A DNA stretch of 64,000 bases. Source: Alnus glutinosa (Eukaryota > Streptophyta > Magnoliopsida > Fagales > Betulaceae). The position numbers were made by a program, and so were the translations under genes. This document shows positions 61,501 through 64,000 of this stretch, piece by piece. The first letter of the stretch is position 1. Every line of letters begins with the position of its first letter. Under the pieces are notes generated by a model, which made no database searches, was not told the origin of the DNA, and was given only the letters and a program-made list of their open reading frames with translations. Location: positions 28,245,001-28,309,000 of the forward strand of contig NC_084891.1 of assembly GCF_958979055.1 (NCBI RefSeq), given 5' to 3'.

Positions 61501-64000
61501 AACAATATCTTTAGTGTTTGTATAAAGAATACGATATCTTTAGTGTTTGTATAAAGAATTATGTTAGGAAAAGATAGGGCTAAAAGGTGAAGAGGACTGT
61601 CCCTTGAAGCAAACAGATAGCAGGAATTTTTGTGGCAGCAACAAGATTTGATATTTTTGAAGTTGTTTCCCGGTTTATTTGGCGGTTACAATATGGAAAA
61701 TTGTAGGGTTTATGGGTTCAAATATCTTCCAAAAGGGTTAAGGATTTAAGATCAAAGGATTTCCAGAAAGTAGAATCTTCAAAACGATGACCGGTATTTT
61801 GAATAGTATCGTGAACAGTGCCTGAGAGAATGAGAAGTAAACAAGAAAGCACTCTAGGTACCTAAGCCTTCCATATTCCAAAGCTAACCAGAAGAGAGCC
61901 TAATTTTTAGGGTTCCTAACATTTTACTAAATATATCAAGTATAGGTGCTAACTTTGTTCTACAGAAATAACTACTCTATGCAACCAATAACTAGAGTCA
62001 GACTAGATCTCCTAGACTAGCATAGTTTAGTTCCAATGTTTTGTGTTACTAAAACCATAAGCCATTACAATATACTTGACCAAACCTCCTCACACCAGTT
62101 CAAATAAGGCAACAAGTGACAACTAATGCATTAGTTTCAAGGGCGCCTTCTAAGTTCCAAGACGATCATCTAGAAACAGTTGCCTAACACAGTTCAAGGA
62201 TAAGGTAACATTAAAACTTACCTTGATTATAGTGCTATTTGATAGCTGACATGGTCAACTACCACCAAATTTTACACTTAACCAGAAAAGGTCAATATCC
62301 TTGAGAGATGGGCAAATATTAGGTGTCCCAAAAATAAGCAATTCATATTAACAGAAACGTTAATTGCTTAACCATAAGAAAACTTACACGAGGAAAGCTT
62401 GCTATTAAATCAATTGGAACCCAGCCCTGATCATCCATGTTTGACCTCAAAAAATTGTCTTTTACCAAATTAGCATCGCTGTAATGAATAAATCAAGGGT
62501 AATAGTAGTTAATTTAGAATATACTATAGATCAGATGTTAAACTGTATTCGTATAGTAAAATCATCCAGGAAGAAAGGCTGATAATGTCAAAGTACCTGA
62601 AATAGTAATCTATCTGGTTGACTAACAAAGTAGGCAGAGGAGGTTCTGCAACAGGGATAAACAATGCAGGAGGTGGTGCATGAGGAGCAATGAATGGCCT
62701 AAAGTGCTCCATCGTCAATGGAGGTATATAGTAAAACTCTGTAAAATAATAGAGACATCAGTTCCACATTTGCATAATAAAAACATATATTATCAAAAGA
62801 AAAAAAATCTCATAACAACAACACATTCCAAGCAAAAGAAAAAACAAACTCACCGGGAAAACCACCCATGGGGTTCACGTTCACGTAGGGTCTCACAGGC
62901 GGGGGGGTAACAAAGCCTCCTGTGTTAGGTGGTGGAGGCCTCACGAAGCCCCTCATAGGACCTCTCTGTGGCTGCAAGTGAACATCTCTGGCATTCCCAT
63001 AATTTCCACGATCCTGATCACGCCTGCCCCCATGATTGTTATGGTAGGCACCATCTCCACGCTGGTGGGGCCCAAAGTTTCCCCTACGGGAGGAATTCCG
63101 ATGATCATTCACAGAATGTGATTGAGACACAAATCCTCCAGCTGGTCTGGTTTCCCAATTATTGCCTCTATAAGGAAACTCTCTATGAGAAGGATCAGGC
63201 ACTCCCGGTACCAGATTAGGATAGCCAGTGGGAGGTAGCTGAAATACAGGAAACGGCGGTGGTGGTGGCGGTGGCGCTGGTGGAGGATGAGTGAAGCCAC
63301 TTTGTGCAGGCCCACCCCTGGTGTTGCCACCACCGCCACGCTTCATAGGTCTCTGTCGAACCGGCATTGTATGGTTTGTGGTAGAATTAGGGTTTGCATT
63401 TGTAGTAGCTTGTTTCTGGGGTGAATGTGGGGTAACAGGTCCCTATTAGATAACACGAGGTAAATCACTGAGAGTATTAGTAATCACTATATAATATCTA
63501 CCTTCAAATAAGAATAACAAGTTTCAAAGAATATGTAGAAGAAAAAAAAATGGAAATTCTAATTCTGAATCTGATGTATTTTCCATTGCTTGATTCCTGA
63601 CAAAACCTAAAACGCCCCCAACAGCTATTTGGCTCAATAAGGTAAGTTTTTCATTATAGGAAACCCTTCAACAGAAAAGGAAAAGAAAAGAAAAAAAAAC
63701 ACATGAAACATAATATTCAGGATTCAGTTGTCTTTCCTTTTGCTTAGGTTTCGCGGGAAACAAACACCTGACTAAATTCAAGATTCCTTTTTTATCCACT
63801 CTCTGCCTCTCTTTTCTTAGAAACCAAACATGGAATTAGAGAGAAAACTATTGAAATCAAACCTGAGAACTGGGGACTAATGCATCGTTGACAGTTTTCG
63901 AAGCCGAATCAGCTGACGATTTAGGCGAAGCCTTAGTGGACTCCGATAATGCGGGCCAAGAGACCGCACCCATCACGGGTCCGACCTCGACGACGCCGTT
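58586..64000 (-). CDS. La-related protein, LARP1b/c type, 5' end outside window
   Basis: RNA-binding La-motif protein. Exons in order: 63863 to beyond 64000, 62854-63442, 62597-62738, 62388-62478, 59121-59192, 58586-58870; frames close at every junction. The window holds 438 aa. Order: acidic/Ser-rich N-terminus, a Gly/Arg/Pro-rich disordered region (a proline run in [11 protein letters not shown], repeated RGG/RGN-like motifs), then FYYIPPLTMEHFRPF, then the La motif (VNQIDYYFSDANLVKDNFLR, MDDQGWVPIDLIASFPRVK, TNIQLILDSLRTSTIVEV) and KVRRRNEWKKWI, then a polar tail ending CSSQN. There is no DM15 domain, so it matches the short plant LARP1b/1c class rather than LARP1a. These act on cytoplasmic mRNA. 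The La motif is split over four exons by a 3.2-kb intron. Confidence 0.95.
59890..59932. repeat. 18-bp hairpin in the LARP gene intron
   Basis: AAATTATGATGTCTGTGC (59890-59907) pairs with GCACAGATATCATAATTT (59915-59932) with one mismatch and a 7-nt loop. It may be a fold-back MITE or a structured RNA element. Confidence 0.6.
61505..61560. repeat. short tandem duplication (29 bp x 2)
   Basis: ATATCTTTAGTGTTTGTATA followed by AAGAAT is directly repeated once, inside the long LARP gene intron. Confidence 0.7.

Overview
The window reads as nuclear DNA of a woody eudicot. It is AT-rich, with long A/T homopolymers and microsatellites, small plant-type GT-AG introns, and genes separated by MITEs and retrotransposon remnants. 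Gene families and repeat style fit a rosid tree, but the species cannot be fixed from sequence alone. No operon, CRISPR or prokaryotic feature is present. I see no new multi-gene system; what is unusual lies in gene structure and in the layering of repeats.

Layout. 1-2.8 kb: an LTR cut by the window edge, lying inside a LINE remnant. 4.9-26.5 kb: a tandem GDSL esterase/lipase cluster of the EXL type, each copy with five exons. Copy 1 (359 aa) and copy 3 (375 aa) are intact. Copy 2 is a pseudogene carrying several 4-bp duplications. Between copies 2 and 3 lie a 1.95-kb direct tandem duplication and a ~2-kb solo LTR. 28.5-29.4 kb: a truncated G-type lectin receptor kinase fused to an antisense scrap of another gene. 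29.8-35.2 kb: an intact three-exon gene for a 425-aa protein I do not recognise, with two LINE insertions in intron 1. 36.8-38.5 kb: SKP1. 39.0-43.3 kb (minus): a nine-exon subtilase of the SBT5/CRSP type, 775 aa, with one GC-AG intron. 47.1 kb: tRNA-Glu(UUC). 48.4 kb: a solo LTR of a 5S-RNA-bearing Cassandra TRIM with a perfect target duplication. 51.1-52.2 kb (minus): an FD-like bZIP gene whose two short 3' exons, including the C-terminal RTLTAPF, are easy to miss. 53.5-57 kb: a series of small transposons. 58.6-64 kb (minus): most of a LARP1-type La-motif gene, running off the right edge.

The genes are not functionally linked. GDSL enzymes and the subtilase are secreted hydrolases; SKP1 is a core SCF ubiquitin-ligase subunit; the bZIP is predicted to join 14-3-3/FT-type complexes; LARP1-type proteins bind mRNA. 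Exon coordinates come from manual splice-site reading. They were checked by reading-frame closure across every junction, and the totals divide exactly by three for all intact genes.
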